A DNA stretch of 64,000 nucleotides from Symbiodinium natans. Lineage: Eukaryota > Sar > Dinophyceae > Suessiales > Symbiodiniaceae. A program made the translations under genes and the position numbers. The notes under the pieces are model-generated. The model was given only the letters and a program-made list of their open reading frames with translations. It did not search any database and was not told the DNA's origin. Of the stretch, positions 49,163-52,550 are shown piece after piece. The DNA is taken from assembly GCA_905221605.1 (NCBI GenBank), contig CAJNDS010000474.1, positions 57,501 to 121,500 on the forward strand, given 5' to 3'. Position 1 is the first letter of the stretch. Each line of letters begins with the position of its first letter.

Positions 49163-50680
49163 TGGTGTGCGTGTGTGGTGCGTGCGGGGTTGTGTGTGTG
49201 TGACACTGAGTGAGTGAGTGATGGTGATTGAGTGAGTGATGAGTGCGTGATGCGTGAAGTGCGAGTGCGTGGGTGCGCGGCTGCGTGCGCGCGTGCGTGC
49301 GTTGAGGCGTGCTTGCGTGCGTGCGTGCTGTGCGTGCGTGCGGTGGGTGGGTGGGTGGGTGGGTGGGTGGGTGGGGGGGGTGGGGTGTGTGTGTGTGTGT
49401 GTGTGTGTGTCTCTGTCTGTGTGTGAGTGCGTATGTGTGTGTGTGTGTGTGATAGAGTGTGTGTGTGTGTGTGTGTGTTTGTGTTTGTGTTTGTGTTTGT
49501 GTTTGTTTTTAATGCGCCTCAAGCATGTTGATGTTCGAACGCCGCTTAAGAATCGCGGTGCTCTGCTCGGATCTTTGGAGAAGCGGGGTTGAACATTGGG
49601 AAGTTGCAGACAAGCTCGATGATTTCACATGATTTTGGCTTTGCCAGGGCGAAGCTCCTGATCGCCTGTTGCGAGGAAGGTCTCGTAGTCGACCGCCTTG
49701 ATTGCCTCCTCATGTTGCGTGCAAACACTTCAACAGTTTAGCTACTCCGAACCCACATTGATCCGACCAGCAACTAGCTTCAAGTACATTTGCAAAAAAG
49801 ATCCCCGAGACCATTTTGAGTGTGCAGTCAGGTCTCCAGCGCCGGAGGCAAAGACCACTTGCCAGGCTCACCTCTGCATCGCAGAGGTGTGATACTCAAG
49901 ATGTGGGGATTGGAACTTTGCCCGTACTCCTGTCCATGTCTTGAACATCAGAGCATGTGCGGCTGTGCTGCCGTCCTCTCCCACACAAACGAGGAGCTCG
50001 ACCGAGCTTAGCGCGTTGATATTGACCTCCCCACCGAAGTGTGCTTGCAGCTCAGAAACGCGGAACGCCGGGGATCTTCACTTCCTTGCCTGGGCCAAGG
50101 TATTCAAGAGGATGGCATCAGCGAAGATGATCCGGTCCTCTTCAATCGGTAAGTGCCAAGCAGAGGGTGCGATCACTACCCGAACTCAAGACGAGCCTTG
50201 GCATGAGTAATGATGTACTCCTGATCTGCAGGACTCAATCCTCGGTGATCTCGGCTTGGCAGGCTTGTGTCACACTTGCAACATGGCCCAGACTTTGTGT
50301 CGATGCAGGCTCTGAACCTCAAAGCTTCCATCTCATGGTGATTCAACAAACAGTGCCATGACCCTATGAGGAATGGATAAAGGGATATTTATGAACATTT
50401 TGCGCTTCGTGCGCTTGGTCCAAGAGGCTCAGGTTCAAAGTGTGCAGCACTGCGCCAATGCAGGAAATTGCGTGATAGCATTCAAAGTGCCAGCCTCCGA
50501 TGAGCTACTCGCTGCCATGCTCAGACAGCGATCTTGTGTGGGATGCACTTGTAATGACACGGCATCTGCAAAAGCTGAGAAACGCTGACTGAGAAGACCA
50601 TGACGCGGGCTTACATAGACATTGGCGGGCTGATCCCACGAACTCCTGCCTGTGTTCCACATGAGCGTTGCCACACGATC
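26983..50680 (-). CDS. AMP-forming acyl-CoA synthetase gene, interrupted by a retrotransposon in an intron
   Basis: About 18 small exons follow the order of a fatty-acyl-CoA ligase of the AlkK/DmdB-like group. They read DRVATLMWNTG, HFECYHAISCIGAVLHTLN, EEDRIIFADAILLNTL, SVELLVCVGEDG, AVDYETFLATGD, DQLGISGRHVVLPPL, FRDASQGWGVPFNILMMG, VEVRIAQ..GQTGEL, LGDRSKDVIKSG-GEWISSIDM, PGVSAAAVVGVPQPG-HPRWDERPVA, FAKFQLPDDVL and VWDAIPLTSTGKIDKK. The adenylation hinge (DRSKDVIKSGGEWISS) and the C-terminal catalytic lysine (TSTGKIDKK) are intact. The family activates fatty or related carboxylic acids to CoA thioesters via an acyl-AMP; the substrate cannot be read from the sequence. The P-loop exon (TSGTTGxPKG) expected between 47.14 and 49.65 kb, the N-terminus and the extreme C-terminus were not found. 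Donors are GT, GC and GA. Confidence 0.88.
27159..27195 (-). CDS. acyl-CoA synthetase exon: FAKFQLPDDVL
   Basis: The acceptor CCAG precedes 27195. Ending at CTG with a GA donor (27157-27158) gives PDDVL-VWDAIPLT, exactly the spacing of the family's PDDVVFVDAIPLT. Confidence 0.85.
27864..27894 (-). CDS. acyl-CoA synthetase micro-exon: HPRWDERPVA
   Basis: 31 nt with acceptor CCAAG and donor GTAGCC. Its phase matches the upstream exon so that PQPG-HPRWDERPVA is read through, as in GVPHPKWDERP of the family. Confidence 0.88.
28074..28121 (-). CDS. acyl-CoA synthetase exon: PGVSAAAVVGVPQP
   Basis: Acceptor ACCAG at 28122-28126, donor GTTGAC from 28073. It encodes the conserved HPAVxEAAVVGVP-type strand before the C-terminal subdomain. 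Confidence 0.88.
28362..28400 (-). repeat. telomere-like block in an intron
   Basis: CCCTAAA-type units with CCTCAACCCT variants, inside the acyl-CoA synthetase gene. Confidence 0.8.
28671..28700 (-). CDS. acyl-CoA synthetase micro-exon: GEWISSIDM
   Basis: Acceptor AG at 28701-28702. Joined to the upstream exon it restores KSGGEWISS, the conserved hinge-loop motif. The exact 3' end is uncertain; a GA donor after GACATG is possible. Confidence 0.88.
28850..28895 (-). CDS. acyl-CoA synthetase exon: LGDRSKDVIKSG
   Basis: Encodes VWHLGDRSKDVIKSG with the adenylation-domain hinge (DR-K-VIK). It ends at 28850 with donor GCAGAG. The 5' end is approximate. Confidence 0.88.
29686..29722 (-). repeat. 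telomere-like block in an intron
   Basis: CCCTAAACCCTAAACCCC and CCATAAACCC variants. Confidence 0.8.
29935..29997 (-). CDS. acyl-CoA synthetase exon: VEVRIAQFEDL..GQTG
   Basis: Acceptor GAAG before 29997. It encodes the GVEVRIVDxDGxxVPxGxxGEL segment of the family. The probable donor is GTGAGC at 29929-29934; reading on would give ELLLGAAW before a stop, so the 3' end is uncertain by about 30 nt. Confidence 0.82.
30309..30345 (-). CDS. acyl-CoA synthetase exon: KAGLPTPG
   Basis: Encodes VVKAGLPTP and splits a Gly codon with the next exon through a GA donor (30307-30308). The join reads KAGLPTPG-VEVRIA, matching the KxGxPxPGVExRI pattern. Confidence 0.78.
31160..31243 (-). CDS. acyl-CoA synthetase exon (tentative): LTKDNLGVEFIQALAECL
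   Basis: Follows a GCATGCAG acceptor and resembles the VTxxxGVPxxxxAL helix that follows the substrate-pocket segment. Boundaries and identity are tentative. The next block expected, the GGSA and YGMTE motifs, was not located. Confidence 0.45.
31250..32884. other. intronic DNA, no exon recognised
   Basis: No further acyl-CoA synthetase segment was recognised here. A telomere-like block lies at about 32660-32690. Confidence 0.4.
32885..32980 (-). CDS. acyl-CoA synthetase exon 3' of the retrotransposon
   Basis: 96 nt encoding LFRDASQGWGVPFNILMMG and then CRAVFTSHFTDP, equivalent to the MFHxxGWGLPFxxxMxGAK segment. Acceptor ACACCAG lies at 32981-32987 and a GC donor at 32883-32884. Its first two bases complete a codon begun by the exon at 47074-47138, so the two exons join directly across the retrotransposon. 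Confidence 0.9.
33098..33102. other. target-site duplication AAACC (left)
   Basis: AAACC abuts the left LTR and is repeated at 46780-46784 next to the right LTR. Five bp is the normal Ty1/copia duplication length. Confidence 0.8.
33103..33249 (-). repeat. 3' LTR (147 bp)
   Basis: Identical base for base to 46633-46779. On the element strand it starts TGTATTTTATATCTGTGC and ends CCCAAACTATA (TG...TA rather than TG...CA). The 5' edge is fixed by the abutting polypurine tract. TATTTTATAT near the start could serve as a TATA- or TTTT-like promoter box. Confidence 0.92.
33250..33257 (-). promoter_or_regulatory. polypurine tract
   Basis: The element strand reads GAGGGGGG immediately before the TG of the 3' LTR, the expected plus-strand primer position. 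Confidence 0.85.
33258..33544 (-). other. 3' untranslated part of the retrotransposon
   Basis: Lies between the stop of the Tpt1-like ORF and the polypurine tract. No conserved frame was seen. Confidence 0.7.
33545..35626 (-). CDS. retrotransposon RNA 2'-phosphotransferase (Tpt1/KptA-like) with zinc ribbon
   Basis: The open frame runs from just after the pol TAG (35627-35629) to 33545. The first ATG is at 35560, giving 671 residues, but 22 in-frame codons precede it. Motifs (numbered from that ATG) follow Tpt1/KptA order: NDNRSRFQL (8-16), IRANQGIS (37-44), YHRTYKDRAFAIL (92-104), VRSDRPVEIVINT (135-147) and GLFYSRSDGVL (156-166). The family normally has RANQGHS and HGT where RANQGIS and HRT stand here. 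Such enzymes remove 2'-phosphates from RNA splice junctions using NAD. An acidic linker, a CxxC...CxxC zinc ribbon (322-339) and a Trp/Ser/Arg-rich tail (615-671) follow. A fusion to pol by readthrough, or separate expression, are both possible. Confidence 0.8.
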   Translation of the reverse strand, partial: WCSTRRILGAWNKKTNKDYGLGMLLTVVKNDNRSRFQLRIDRNHPLAEYYGLGGYPTLIRANQGISKDAMKGVPDSILAEAWFSMIPEAEMDVHSATWEGRPVLPLEKIPRRLYHRTYKDRAFAILDSCFIPGHHTANAFVYFADREVGPGENVPGVRSDRPVEIVINTMEALSQGAGLFYSRSDGVLCREAISGSTVLYIRDTRTDEILWSATDGPEGREEEENAPQVEEAESSGSMVVEAVGPLQEAQEEPDVEHEEAPLVKEEFDVPILEEVESTVPELPPLRVRFNTDADVIEVSPSGRNRLTEGQLQVVPDEGMATRSTAPATQAPRPGWNRGITQVQCVSCGKLRLEGQHKCFHCGYYVTRGATQSAFRMWMARERSHVLDALAEQFGKGLWELDAAKIRQAAGTHDLRGQQSVDGRAIMLARQNLKGFMKHGYTSMVDKFDQDDTYAIHAIKGGWTRRRLTIQDCVACAYLPNQGRSREQRELGYGSNKAWENKKVNHEGLARMVFFDKNADDLVLAGLIDDPNLEPMGYAWLGNFMGVKEFARTIRVTRAVSHVLTFTEGIIGIPDFDEEEHLAVFLAEILSENYGGAKETCRRMKESAEASRAAQARADARRTSQNAPRFGEADRDTNRGWSWSDNTWSQGDWHSSSSWRDRQWQDQGSWWSSGSRTTEHSRGPWRYDHRDRSW
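35627..35629 (-). other. in-frame TAG between pol and the Tpt1-like ORF
   Basis: The 22 codons between this stop and the downstream ATG (35560) are open in the same frame and look coding. A single TAG therefore separates 2488-residue and 693-codon frames. It could be a readthrough codon or a recent nonsense mutation. Confidence 0.9.
35627..43207 (-). CDS. retrotransposon Pol: integrase, reverse transcriptase, RNase H and accessory domains
   Basis: The frame is open from 43207; the first start-like codon is GTG at 43093, so expression probably relies on frameshifting from gag. Residues are numbered from that GTG (2488 aa). Integrase: zinc motif H134, H138, C145, C148, catalytic D179, D241, E272. 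Reverse transcriptase: LYGHPDSGGIWE (809-820) and YVDDF (856-860); the motif A aspartate is probably D767 in an unusual QADGIAAYTQ context. RNase H: CDADHAG (1193-1199), SSTESE (1235-1240), EDNQA (1331-1335), VADIFTKP (1382-1389). Beyond that lie an oxygenase-like region (1505-1630), a methyltransferase-like region (1660-1850), a weak SGNH-like region (2020-2205) and an unassigned C-terminus. A copy of a domain also found in Gag sits at 930-1012. The copia family supplies cDNA synthesis and integration; the tail is extra. Confidence 0.92.
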   Translation of the reverse strand, partial: GGSLRFSRTTSFVRGFSENCRPIGPAEAFAGAAEERDPVVEHPDPEISAAINEVPPIDIPKEKLKRPGWVSHPNAKYLIVGHKPKTFRTATPRFPRCEVRSTWLFREGSWVKVEDKVNVRELDNKVARLEGNPILSLTIFEDPDVEPDSDNEGNARSLAEADLKAEAKSVEHLFSHRPKNPFCEVCQRAKMLAPQARKKGGSSTIVSKAFGDHITVDHIITRDLRDHGFQDERVALVVKDVFTKFRYVYPSPTKSSDQCFEDLLHFLGQEDAVGVFYSDNAPELHAAIKSLGVRHVTSREYVDTNKSVIEREIRTILEGTRSNLVQAGLPDKLWPLAAQHHAMALNATKRLDNGIVPWEARYGEPFSGIMIPFGARVLYWNNPKQNIPASSKFAPTGVEGIFLGYHIQPGFVWKEEYLVTPVKGCDFAFEIGNFPILRSKRMELLPGDFTFPMRSEQLALQESLRKPTLADQDCSWGDTEGAGTRAPPGDSPDEPLPPPGVPDLDGSDLKDRLSEYLDQVAKENEDYVPEDVGAVEDWLGRDAPGSSKEATSTPKASSTLPRHDPKTMPDGKKVPKGYNWDGVRLVRDKKGSKRPPDTPSEFWHMYSKARREADIERFERKKAREAEEDARKALRDSPAMPVIAEPDPEPHRDRMASLYWAKLGQVASEMFAVVARVVGPKEIESTPAAKEAMDREWKKLADKSCWLEKKVREYRDVAAEAKHKNVKAHFGKIFEICSVKGDELPDGHPQKKWKGRSVFQGNNVQDENHDHAIFAELGSSPASMEAGKIIDVFGSQPGYVKQQADGIAAYTQALFKGVETWVRLPRNRWPKEWSGYEDPVCPLRLALYGHPDSGGIWERYCTEQLESVGFTAVLPDIWHSVFYHAELDLLLVVYVDDFKMAGPQDKINKGWELIAKVIDMEPAEVLGRYFGCHHVEQNQVQLSREDHPFAYVFDKKHASPAADYQVRPNRKEDFWEVDAELAAVVRHHIYPRRKLYVPTQDDVSKFPHISRQRITVFDDGRDPIHDDLNQGGPADQSGWWTGRTYFPITEVSDEDFSHALAAKHNKPKRSKAEAKREARQSKFKSTESISQGKTPSMTVPVNVVYYDMRDFLVSCVDRYCELAKVDKKSLKHVATPFHENRVAKVLENNEPSGKLQPIASRVLMKVLFAARMARWDLLRATQALASRVTKWSRDCDVALHRLISYINSSLEVRMRGFIGDRIQDCKLWMFCDADHAGSHDSKSTSGCALYLVGPNTYFPLNAFSKKQTSITTSSTESEVVAANQGIRAQGLPSLSLWIFLWREVASRTASYQARPKTKPNQRENDIIARIDPELDEIRYGECRADGRSVSDLNGLKVHLSPKFAVQLLEDNQATITILLKGDSEKLRHTDRTQRISFAWIKQQFERNFFEMINVDTKEQVADIFTKPFADRGKWEHALRLIAHVDAPLQGGRQSKAHESDAHLINKPVVHAHPVVKPSGDPCAVAAELTKDRDFSTKALLRVAQIMYPNKTKRKMIKLDNRSYYHIFGQWSYGGMQGVTKATRRWPQIARFLNGVVQAHAPKDFTWNSVLLNSCTSASVHKDHGNAKDSMSFALSVGDFKDGELWFADPLVPSEDAIVRVGPNGKRLKGRAVSTLNKAIIFDPRKLHCVLPFTGTRFSIVAYTSRSQDALQDQELNSLKTLGFRLPPRAASAASAREYSRPLGFKRIIVEFCCSPNSKLGQDRSASQGCYVLRVTSEDDVLKDSTLTSVVQKISTLCDEGGASKPILVYASLPCTGGCPWNRMTPDSPKWEQHQELFCKLLKQFRKFIRKLKEYKPQVAFELPKDCDYWKWDHVQHMVNDFGLEFYRCDGCMLGITNHQGLPLRKAWTIASSIPLQRLAAHKCDRSHVHGESRGQDLKDSENYSHAMTDCIHIDWKSFCDRRSNYAACAQQQFSCDHKHVCTRKTEQTNALAACCILAAEFCAPDMEATNAGIVAPTEVLRQWWDRRLWETSLSSEYRTMAPFQEDEASVNNFYKYLPRPLACEYALSDVREAGLVAKIGKLTDQGLAMLQPESTRGRLRYLVIVADSTTTFLTEGNWKTDLLADIKANRGNAFPHHLGVEYIPTWGANLTRLVELAVGKVTQLERETGASGQVSIDLMMIWNGNEFVGERGLFLDPGFKSKTEWLRGYPHMAKGSWEFIGPKVLREIGKLADLQSRASVGTVLLTSATDAANYCLPRDWGTIMADLLDYAAQLGLAVKHFNTPASQIRKFDHFHFQEDSAYRLQLLRWLGFTARIMVLRHQCSFFKEADIDLILQNYGHVSKPNVKFAVDVQVEEKLLNHFRKGRVAPTYQPLVEADPWDDIYFQGPQEQFPDTAPNHFVHRDFKDHVHLGDGEYVTREDYDEMIKKSEENAPRPGEAVVVPSSSSTARETKEKLLARGEVYSRQRTDPESSAPKRAKKGPHEADYDEPIKSGYYTTDDDWCLVDMLGLDWDAIHLCPPEGEAEWVDILQDEMPNFKYVNIPQHHKTALSGIVRGKIVPGLQGDG
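36479..37036 (-). other. Pol tail domain, weakly SGNH-hydrolase-like
   Basis: YLVIVADSTTTFL (2023-2035) and DLMMIWNGNEF (2099-2109) sit where block I (GDS) and block III (GxND) would fall in an SGNH fold. The Gly of GDS is replaced by Ala and the block III residues are altered, so an active esterase is doubtful. It could equally be an unrelated alpha/beta domain. Confidence 0.3.
37544..38116 (-). other. Pol tail domain, C5-methyltransferase-like
   Basis: IIVEFCCSPNSKLG (1669-1682) resembles the SAM-binding motif I. YASLPCTGGCPW (1731-1742) has a Pro-Cys in the position of the catalytic PC loop. AFELPKDCDYWKW (1781-1793) occupies the place of the ENV motif but lacks the Asn. Cytosine methyltransferases carried by dinoflagellate retrotransposons are known; this domain is divergent from the usual form, and activity is inferred only. 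Confidence 0.5.
38204..38581 (-). other. Pol tail domain, 2-oxoglutarate/Fe(II)-oxygenase-like
   Basis: The facial triad pattern is visible as H1542-K-D1544 and H1609, followed by R1618 in KLHCVLPFTGTRFSIVAYT. HxD, a distal His and an Arg 9 residues later is the signature of the 2OG-Fe(II) fold. LNSCTSASVHKDHG supplies the first strand. The substrate is unknown; nucleic-acid demethylation or hydroxylation would fit the context. Confidence 0.6.
38864..39541 (-). other. RNase H domain of Pol
   Basis: Copia-type RNase H signature: CDADHAGSHDSKSTSG, KKQTSITTSSTESE, EDNQATITIL and VADIFTKPF. It degrades the RNA strand during cDNA synthesis. Confidence 0.9.
40058..40306 (-). other. WEVD...WTG domain, Pol copy
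   Basis: FWEVDAELAAVVRHHIYPRR (936-955) through WWTGRTYFPI (1001-1010) repeats the pattern seen in Gag at 43900-44160. It lies between reverse transcriptase and RNase H. Confidence 0.75.
40379..41026 (-). other. reverse transcriptase domain of Pol
   Basis: LRLALYGHPDSGGIWERYC and LLLVVYVDDFKM are the copia palm motifs, and the YVDD aspartates are intact. The upstream AYTQALFKGVETWVRLP block matches the fingers/palm segment before them. Confidence 0.9.
41969..42706 (-). other. integrase domain of Pol
   Basis: HHCC zinc finger (HLFSHRPKNPFCEVC), then DDE residues in TVDHI, YSDNAPE and SVIERE, and a copia-type C-terminal EGIFLGYHIQPG (GYxxxxxG) segment. Confidence 0.92.
43138..46569 (-). CDS. 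retrotransposon Gag-protease polyprotein
   Basis: 1143 residues from an ATG at 46569. Order: acidic N-terminus, Gln/Glu-rich coiled coil (about 95-260), Pro/Gly/Ala linker, a predicted helical copia-type capsid region (about 405-610), an Arg-Ser tract (632-680), two CCCH zinc fingers (C680-C688-C694-H698 and C716-C724-C730-H734, both Cx7Cx5CxxxH), the WEVD...WTG domain (806-887) and an aspartic protease with FLADTGSEEDLI (998-1009). Copia Gags normally use CCHC knuckles; the RS tract plus CCCH pair looks like a host RNA-binding protein. It ends in TAG at 43138-43140 shortly after the frameshift site. Confidence 0.9.
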   Translation of the reverse strand: MGDSPELVPTEVATDLGTDGFTDAESAEMDLSGTLAMPPSTDGRGLVLEENAAAANVFAPNAPSPFVGLGAPQIHMYRQQFQQNITIGETPEQTRLLLTELENEAESRHQRFRLAAEEAHDQQIADVEERANRQHEEVVARLESEIASQRYSFVARTQGLFSELQQQNQIINFQSEHFSDVGSQITRLRTTLVEEAEQNKRESINEIGEWFGREHDEAMKRYRSIALETEEQMRIQNMTLQDELSSMERALQLEQDRNLGINPSQQAQFPSATAPVAPAPSAGLSATCAPQFSDPSVIPMNIRALFPNFSFGGVATTATPTGPQGPVSAPGTPTASANVPNLGSSSGGLNAGAPGLAAPTGTPGGPAATGADLIARTQQALLEAAKLLKGDKSGEDDKPKVKEAETIRLPDFPNPETYRAWKTATREAVRAASDRPDEAFSWMLEVYSKNADHEKLREPGKFLTLDTKILAALTKVAKGELSRQVLTFKETEAVQGRAVRGRQVLLMFDQYFKTNEEVGSLYSVEDLLKVTLHSDDLTTFLHNWESVIAGMSHVPEEMVLRDILLRQIRKSSRMKYDLEIYDRAKEGSASHSYAFLLKSIRDLLTRERMRKNRDRIAKSHGDKFGAPVVEGGRPTRPPSRSGRGRDRSAGSQSNSKSRSRSRTPSRSRSPSRSQSPKPVCYDFQKGKCTRGDKCKFSHKPRSQSPVRTAPKKKQVCTFWKKGKCTRGDKCRFLHREPSPTPSGGENAAPAPKGPDKPRSPSPAPTRRKPSRGRSKEKDRKAACCISLAAAASAGPEESEPQDGDEDYWEVDFKRGEAVRHHLKYRSTMYKPEVSCPVALERLKGKAKVIKTLPISPYTAKENWDWKEGRGGTGDRTPWTGKTVFKIKEQNKKVRFSDKPKVREIPFEGKGYKHSYKVRRYNTCYADAENCPKPDANDLQVAIRNARELKMLLARHEGGEKTDCHLECDEPDSLMCGMCKHVVESSEIACPGIATPLEFLADTGSEEDLISEADRAMYFGEEPVGNAIRQVNLITANGNVKGDKSVRIDFPEFGKELEFYVLNSTPPVCSVGRRCMEDGYEFHWYPKRPPYFVAPNGQRLRCRMRGMVPVLGGGAMAAPSAKEEASGSLGRPVLSEGFQKTAAQ
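43159..43165 (-). promoter_or_regulatory. -1 ribosomal frameshift slippery site G GGT TTT
   Basis: In gag frame the codons read GAG GGT TTT, so GGGTTTT satisfies X XXY YYZ. It lies 19 nt before the gag TAG and within the 70-nt overlap with the open pol frame. Nine nt downstream, GCCGCCC-AATA-GGGCCGGC can fold into a GC-rich hairpin. Shifting back one base enters the pol frame with no intervening stop. Confidence 0.8.
43900..44160 (-). other. WEVD...WTG domain, Gag copy
   Basis: DYWEVDFKRGEAVRHHLKYR (806-825) through WTGKTVFKI (878-886). It shares WEVD, VRHH, the Tyr/Pro spacing, the GG near its end and WTG-K/R-T-x-F with the Pol copy. Confidence 0.75.
46570..46632 (-). promoter_or_regulatory. 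leader with candidate primer-binding site
   Basis: Directly after the 5' LTR the element strand reads GGTTATCAGCC. TATCAG is the core of the initiator-Met tRNA primer site used by many copia elements (TGGTATCAGAG), but with a shifted T, so the tRNA is uncertain. The gag ATG comes only 63 nt after the LTR. Confidence 0.55.
46633..46779 (-). repeat. 5' LTR (147 bp)
   Basis: Identical to 33103-33249. Because both LTRs are copied from one template at insertion, zero differences over 147 bp suggest a young insertion. Transcription should start here on the minus strand. Confidence 0.92.
46780..46784. other. target-site duplication AAACC (right)
   Basis: Matches 33098-33102. AACC also happens to occur inside the element just before the right LTR (46629-46632), which makes a 151-bp LTR without duplication the alternative reading. 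Confidence 0.8.
47074..47138 (-). CDS. acyl-CoA synthetase exon 5' of the retrotransposon
   Basis: 65 nt encoding LMSNGVDQLGISGRHVVLPPL, equivalent to the helix and strand ending in DVVLPVVPMFH. Acceptor TTCTAG precedes 47138 and donor GTATCA starts at 47073. It leaves one base of a codon that the exon at 32980 completes (GCA, Ala). Confidence 0.88.
47140..48349. other. intronic DNA, P-loop exon expected but not recognised
   Basis: The TSGTTGxPKG exon of the synthetase should lie between here and 49650. Minus-strand open frames at 46975-47325, 47497-47832 and 47696-48091 give no clear match. Confidence 0.35.
48350..49510 (+). repeat. GT/GC-rich satellite and (GT)n microsatellite
   Basis: About 1.15 kb of GTGCGCGGGC-type units grading into GTGGGCGTGC, then a long (GT)n core (about 49040-49160), GGGTG repeats (49340-49380) and (GT)n to (GTTT)n at the end. 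The strand bias is complete (G/T on plus). It sits in an acyl-CoA synthetase intron. All His/Thr/Pro- or Cys/Val-rich open frames here are artefacts. Confidence 0.95.
49656..49696 (-). CDS. acyl-CoA synthetase exon: AVDYETFLATGDQ
   Basis: Acceptor ATCAAG then GCGGTCGAC; probable GC donor at 49654-49655. It matches the YExLLxxG segment that precedes the P-loop in the family. Confidence 0.72.
49955..50006 (-). CDS. acyl-CoA synthetase exon (probable): SVELLVCVGEDG
   Basis: After the acceptor CTAAG the frame reads SSVELLVCVGEDGSTAAHA, resembling the VExxVVxxD strand between the two neighbouring exons. The 3' end is uncertain. Confidence 0.6.
50096..50142 (-). CDS. acyl-CoA synthetase exon: EEDRIIFADAILLNTL
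   Basis: Corresponds to the HAEDRVLFVDxxLLPLL segment. It ends with a GC donor (50094-50095). The acceptor is uncertain by a few codons. Confidence 0.8.
50415..50494 (-). CDS. acyl-CoA synthetase exon: HFECYHAISCIGAVLHTLN
   Basis: Acceptor GGAG before 50494. It completes a Gly codon from the upstream exon to give WNTG-WHFECYHAISCIGAV. Family equivalent: the HxExYYAxxxxGAVLHTINPRL helix and strand. Confidence 0.88.
50650..50680 (-). CDS. acyl-CoA synthetase micro-exon: DRVATLMWNTG (most 5' exon seen)
   Basis: 31 nt between acceptor TTGGCAG and a GC donor (50648-50649). It encodes DRVATLMWNT, the GDRVATLxWN signature near the N-terminus. Roughly 60-80 N-terminal residues should lie further upstream. 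Confidence 0.88.
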
Positions 50681-50845
50681 CTGCCAACGCAATGCTCTGC
50701 AAGTCTTTTCACCACTCACGATTCCAGAAACATTCAGGTCCAGGGTCCTCGATTTTCACTCCCCATTTGGTCAAGGCTGAGCCCAGCTGCTTGGCCTTGT
50801 CGAAGAGAAAAGTTGGCAGCAGGGACCCAGCAATGTTACATGTAA

Positions 50846-50949
50846 GTTGGGATGTTCCCCCTTATACCAACAGTCCTTAGTAGGGATGATCGTATCCGGA
50901 CCTCCTCGTATAATCCCTACTAAGGACTGTTAAGGGGGAACATCCCAAC
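50846..50949. mobile_element. foldback element, family C, best-preserved copy
   Basis: Arms begin GTTGGGATGTTCCCCCTTA and run for about 36-42 nt, including CAGTCCTTAGTAGGGAT. The left arm has 6 extra bases relative to the right. The loop is only about 20 nt. No clear target duplication was seen. Decayed relatives lie at 10733 and 61958. Confidence 0.8.
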
Positions 50950-52550
50950 ATGTCAGCATCACTGTGCGGGGGGTTTCTGTATGTCTCTGTGCAGAAGGGT
51001 AATGCAGCCCCAGTGCCCGTTGACCGTGCTCCGCATAGGTCTGCTTCACGTAGCCGGATCGCGTCCTGCATGGCGGGGCTGCAACTTTCCATCTGGACAG
51101 GTGCCATTCAGTCATTACACCGGGGGGGGGGGATGAGGGCTTAGGGATCTAAACCCAAAACCCTAGATCATCTCTTCCTTCTTTCCTGCGCTCGTGCCCC
51201 CTCCCCCGGAGAGGAACCGAAGGCGAGCTGTACCGGGTCAGGTCAGTCGGTGAAATCTTAAACAGAAACTGCCCACTTGCGGCAGACTTACCCGGAACTA
51301 TCGTGAAAGTTCATGCGACTCGGGCAATATTGCCACTTCTCCTTGAGACGAGATCTCTCAATCTGGGTGGGCCTCCTTCAAGCTCAAATGTGTGTGGTCT
51401 TAGGTATTGGGACATATATCATATATTGGAAATCGCGTGCCTATAACAAAAAATCTTGCCACGGCGCACGAAGGCATATCTTCCTGTCCCGCGAGGGCCT
51501 TTCTTCTTGTTACTACAGATTTTTCCGGGGCCTTTAGATCTATGCTCAGTTGGCCTTAAGAGCTTTGAGCTGTTGCTGTGGCCGGGGTCATCATGCTCAG
51601 CACTGAGTCCCCTACACAGTAATTACCTGCCCAATGCGTCACCCCGTGGTCATGATAGCTGGCCTGGTTATGATGAGGTTGTCTGGCTGCAGTGCCGTAC
51701 CCCGATCGCAGAGGCGGCTCAGGAGCAAGGGCTCCAAGTCCTTGCTCTACTTCGAACGGCTGCGAGCATGTCCTACTACTTTCGCCGGTCTGCTCTGTGT
51801 GCGAAGCACACGCGTTCAAACGTACAAACTTCTACTCGACCTCTCTCTTTTGCCGTCTTTGTTGAAAACAGCCATCGAACGAACTCGAAATGGCAGGTGC
51901 ACCTTTGTGGAATATAAGAACGTGCCTCCAGTACAATCAGCTTCCTTAACTCTAGCCGAGCAGCTCTGCCATTCACCTTGATTTGCGTTGCCATTGCCAA
52001 GGGCTTCCGACGAAAATTGAGAAAGTCTTGGGGGGACACTGATGCATCCACGACCTGCTACCCAGGAGAACGTGCGCGTCCTGAAACTGTTGCATTGCTG
52101 GTGAAGCTGCATAACCGACACAATGCACAGTGATGCAGTGAGGCCGTTAGAGAACTGTGTGGCTGTCGATGGTTACCTCCGCATGTCGCTTGAAGCGAAA
52201 AGCTCCAGTGACAATGGATATCGGAAAGCAAGTTTTCGGGGGCGCCCCACCGGAATGCCTCCTGCCCCCCCCCCCCTCCCTGAAACCCTGGCGACTTTTC
52301 TCCGAGTCTGGGGGTGAGGTTCCGGACCCTAGCACAATCCGACGACTCAATGAAGGGGCCTCCTGTGCCCTCCCAGATCCGACTTCTTGTTCTTTTTTTG
52401 TCTTCTTCTTCTTCTTCGCAGGTGCTTCACTCAATCATCCTTTCTGCGGGAAAACGGTCCTCTCTTTCTTCTTTCAATGGGGCGCATAGGGACAGGCCCA
52501 CTGGGCAAGCCCCAGCAAGGTCTTTCTAGTCTAGAGGTGTGAATTCAACG
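50950..52550. other. no gene recognised
   Basis: Probably the upstream part of the synthetase gene or intergenic DNA, but no N-terminal exon was identified. A G run near 51122 and a C run near 52266 are present. Confidence 0.35.

Noticed and set aside
48235-49522. Long His/Thr/Pro- and Cys/Val-rich open frames on both strands
   Set aside because: They are translations of the GT/GC satellite.
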